A stretch of 8,055 bases of DNA, taken from positions 1 through 8,055 of the forward strand of contig JAFZZD010000509.1 of assembly GCA_017615955.1 (NCBI GenBank). The letters run 5' to 3'. The notes under the pieces were generated by a model, which had not been told where the DNA came from, did no database searches, and was given only the letters and a program-made list of their open reading frames with translations. A program made the translations under genes and the position numbers. Shown one piece after another: positions 5,688 through 8,055 of the stretch. This DNA is from Victivallales bacterium (lineage in GTDB: Bacteria; Verrucomicrobiota; Lentisphaeria; Oligosphaerales; Oligosphaeraceae). Numbering within the stretch: the first letter of the stretch is position 1; each line of letters starts with the position of its first letter.

Positions 5688-5693
5688 TATAAT
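5665..5693 (+). promoter_or_regulatory. Candidate promoter at the right edge of repeat copy C
   Basis: A perfect TATAAT (5688-5693) begins directly after the 16-bp right arm and has a weak -35 box, TTGCGC (5665-5670, 3/6), at 17 bp. Transcription would start near 5700, just ahead of the GGAGG site of the DUF4838 gene. Because the -35 box is poor and lies inside the hairpin, this is only a possibility. Confidence 0.3.
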
Positions 5694-5716
5694 TGCAAAT
5701 TGAAAATGGAGGCAAT

Positions 5717-8055
5717 ATGAAAATAAAAGTTCACTTGTTGATTATGCTGTGCCTGGTGGCGTCGCTGTCGTATGCCAGGGAGTACACATTGGTGAAGGAT
5801 GGCAAGGCCTGCTTTAGGGTGGTTACGAGCCGTGAGAAGCTGGACAGGGTGAGCGAGGTCGGTCCAACTGATCTGGCCAACTTCACGAAGGAGGCCACGG
5901 GCGCAAAGGTGAAGATTGTGCCTGGCAGCAAATTGGCGGATGAGAAGGAGGACTTGATCAACATATTTGTTGGCATCGCGTCATACGGCAGCCGCTATTC
6001 ATACGAATATCCCAAGCCAGCGGGGTACAGGATTATCTGCCCTGATGACAGGAACATCATCATCGCTGGATTGCCATACGGCGAGGCTGAATTCAATTCC
6101 AATGACGGCGTGTTCCATTTCCTTGAGAAGTATCTTGGCATACGCTTCCTCATGCCTGGCGAAGTGGGCACATACGTGTCCAAGATAGGTGCTCTTTGGA
6201 AGGTTGACATTGAGGAGGAGCGGCGCGTGCCTGACATATTCTCCAGGCAGATTTCGGGCGTGCATGGGCAGGCATACGGCAACAGGGAGAGGTATGAGCA
6301 GAACGCGGCTTTCCTCTTTGCTATGCGCTCTTCCATGTCGGCCTCGGTTTCACTGAAATTCAACCACAACGTCGGAAACCTGATAGACCCAGAGGTCTAT
6401 GGCGAGGCACATCCTGAATTCTTCCCGCTGATTGACGGCAAGCGCAGAATCCCCCCGAAGCTAGAGCTTAGGGACTGGAGGCTTCGCAACTGGGAGCCCT
6501 GCTACACTGCGCCTGGCATTGCGGAAGAGGCGGCAAAGAATGTCATCAAGTTCTTTGACGAGAATCCAACTTTGTACAGTTGTTCCCTCGCCGTGAATGA
6601 CAGCGGCAACATCTGCCAGTGCGAAAACTGCAGGCGCGTTAACAAGGACCTGCCTAAAGAATCCGAATCACAGAGCTACTATGAATGGGTCTGCAAGGTG
6701 GTGGACATAGTGAAGAAGAAATACCCGGACCGCAAATTCGGACTGCTGAACTACTGGGCGACGAAGGACATGCCCAGCAATGTCAAGATGGACGAGAACG
6801 TGATACCAATGGTGTGCGAGGATCTGAACTACTATGTGGATCCAGCCTTGTACGACAGGCTGGAGAAGCGCCTGCTGGAGTGGGACAAGGTGGCGTCCAG
6901 CATTGGATGGTGGGACTACAGCTTTGAAGGGGACTACATGTTCCCTTCCTACAATCCCCATTACACTGCCAGGATGCTACGCCATCTTTACCATGACCAC
7001 AATCTGAGGGCCTACATGGACGAGCTTCATCCCAGCAGGTATTGCAGGAACGCGCCAGAGTTGTACATGATCATGAAGCTGTTGTGGAATGTGGACACCG
7101 ACCCCGATGCGCTGCTGGACGAGTGGTTCAATCTTGCTGTGGGCGAGAAGGCCGCGCCCTATCTCAAGGCATATTTTGCCATCTGGGAGAAGGTGTGGAC
7201 ATATAGGATCCCAGAGACGCCCTGGTTCAAGAACCGCGCCAAGGCGGAAATCCCCTTCCTGCAAAGGAAGGACGCCACATATCTGGATGCGCTGCGCTAT
7301 GATGATGTGAAGGACGCAATGGACTTGCTGCAGAAGTGCGTTGAGTTTGCGCCCGAAGGCAAGGAGAAGCTTCGTGCACAGTTTTTCATGGACTATTTTG
7401 CCATGGCGGCGGACAAGTTTTTCCTGCCGTACCTGAATTGCTCGCATTTGGCGGAGGAGCTGAAGAAGCGGGATGTTAAGGGCAGGGTGGTATGCAGCTA
7501 CAGCTTTGACAAGGGCTATGAGCCATGGGTGCCATGGCAGCAGGACAGGCATACCGCTGTGCTGAAGTTCAACAAAGAAGAAGGGCATAATGCGCCAGGC
7601 TCCCTGGAATTGAACATCGCCAAGTCCTTGCCAACGGGAATGGTGTACTACAAGCGTCCTCTGGACTTTGAACTCAAGGCGGGCAAATGCTACCGCATAT
7701 CCGTGTGGTGCAAGGGGCAGGGGATTGAGAAGGCTGGCGATGGCACTGCCTCCATGGTGCTGTACTTCCCGCTGAAGGGCGGCGGCGTGCTGGGGCGCGG
7801 GCCGAATTCTGGCGGTGGCCTGTCTGTGAGGACAACTCTGGCAGATGAGAATATGCTATTTGATGGCTGGAAGAAGATGGAACTGTATGTGTCGGTTCCA
7901 AAGACTGCCTGGGACATTGTGGCTGGCATCGACTGCCAGCTGGAGGCCACGGTGCGCCCCGCAAATGCAGCCATCCTCTACGATGATTTCCTGGTGGAGG
8001 AGCTGGACATGGGGGACTTCAAGCCATACCAGGAATTCGGCAAGGAGAGAAAGCC
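5717..8055 (+). CDS. Secreted DUF4838-domain protein, 3' end beyond the window
   Basis: The reading frame stays open for 779 codons from ATG 5717 to the window edge. Residues 1-20 form a signal peptide (MKIKVHLLIMLCLVASLSYA, cut before REY). About residues 21-165 form an alpha/beta domain like the N-terminal domains of GH20 and GH67 enzymes, including the FHFLEKYLGIRFLMPGE segment. The central part (about 165-560) matches DUF4838, a family of unknown function frequent in Lentisphaerae, with VNDSGNICQCENCRR (293-307; Cys300, Cys302 and Cys305) and IGWWDYSFEGDYMFP near 395-408. From about residue 590 (YSFDKGYEPW) a beta-rich region resembles a CBM4/9-type carbohydrate-binding module. It is likely a periplasmic or outer glycan-binding or glycan-cleaving protein. 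GGAGG (5708-5712) is only 4 nt before the ATG. No frameshift was seen. Confidence 0.88.
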   Translation, partial: MKIKVHLLIMLCLVASLSYAREYTLVKDGKACFRVVTSREKLDRVSEVGPTDLANFTKEATGAKVKIVPGSKLADEKEDLINIFVGIASYGSRYSYEYPKPAGYRIICPDDRNIIIAGLPYGEAEFNSNDGVFHFLEKYLGIRFLMPGEVGTYVSKIGALWKVDIEEERRVPDIFSRQISGVHGQAYGNRERYEQNAAFLFAMRSSMSASVSLKFNHNVGNLIDPEVYGEAHPEFFPLIDGKRRIPPKLELRDWRLRNWEPCYTAPGIAEEAAKNVIKFFDENPTLYSCSLAVNDSGNICQCENCRRVNKDLPKESESQSYYEWVCKVVDIVKKKYPDRKFGLLNYWATKDMPSNVKMDENVIPMVCEDLNYYVDPALYDRLEKRLLEWDKVASSIGWWDYSFEGDYMFPSYNPHYTARMLRHLYHDHNLRAYMDELHPSRYCRNAPELYMIMKLLWNVDTDPDALLDEWFNLAVGEKAAPYLKAYFAIWEKVWTYRIPETPWFKNRAKAEIPFLQRKDATYLDALRYDDVKDAMDLLQKCVEFAPEGKEKLRAQFFMDYFAMAADKFFLPYLNCSHLAEELKKRDVKGRVVCSYSFDKGYEPWVPWQQDRHTAVLKFNKEEGHNAPGSLELNIAKSLPTGMVYYKRPLDFELKAGKCYRISVWCKGQGIEKAGDGTASMVLYFPLKGGGVLGRGPNSGGGLSVRTTLADENMLFDGWKKMELYVSVPKTAWDIVAGIDCQLEATVRPANAAILYDDFLVEELDMGDFKPYQEFGKERK

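Noticed and set aside
6977..7588. Minus-strand open frame (203 codons) opposite the DUF4838 gene
   Set aside because: No family features, and the plus-strand frame is continuous and recognisable across the region.

Overview
The window looks like an accessory carbohydrate-use region of a Lentisphaerae (Victivallales-type) bacterium, or a close relative in the Planctomycetes-Verrucomicrobia-Chlamydiae group. This rests on the combination of a GntR/LacI hybrid regulator, a pseudopilin with an [28 protein letters not shown] N-terminus (shown here only as a family signature), an alginate-lyase-family protein, a pectate-lyase-like beta-helix protein and a long DUF4838 protein. The assignment is by family recognition only; no search was run.

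Layout. (1) Positions 34-117 hold a GC-rich octamer-repeat array against the 3' end of a minus-strand gene (115-972) for a cytoplasmic alkaline-phosphatase-superfamily phosphodiesterase. (2) Positions 973-1228 are an AT-rich divergent regulatory region. It has a strong-looking plus-strand promoter and two copies of the operator ATACCA-N11-TGGTAT, with centres 95 bp apart. (3) Positions 1229-2260 encode the GntR/LacI-type regulator. (4) Positions 2261-2429 are non-coding and contain a nested inverted-repeat element (2270-2347). (5) From 2430 to the window edge, four plus-strand genes follow: a pseudopilin (2430-3146), an alginate-lyase-family protein without a signal peptide (3216-4310), a secreted beta-helix protein (4419-5615) and a secreted DUF4838 protein (5717 to beyond 8055).

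How it may work together (inference). The regulator probably senses a sugar and controls its own gene, and perhaps the divergent phosphodiesterase, through the two operators. The plus-strand genes would supply secreted beta-helix and DUF4838 proteins acting on a uronate-containing or otherwise complex glycan outside the cytoplasm, and an internal lyase acting on imported oligosaccharides. The pseudopilin may belong to a type II secretion-like machine. The substrate cannot be read from the sequence.

The most distinctive non-coding signal is an octamer repeat (RCGCRGAG and its complement). It occurs three times, each time directly at or just after the 3' end of a gene and in the same sense as that gene. 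One copy supplies a stop codon, one runs into a ribosome-binding site, and one forms a 16-bp perfect hairpin ending in a TATAAT box.
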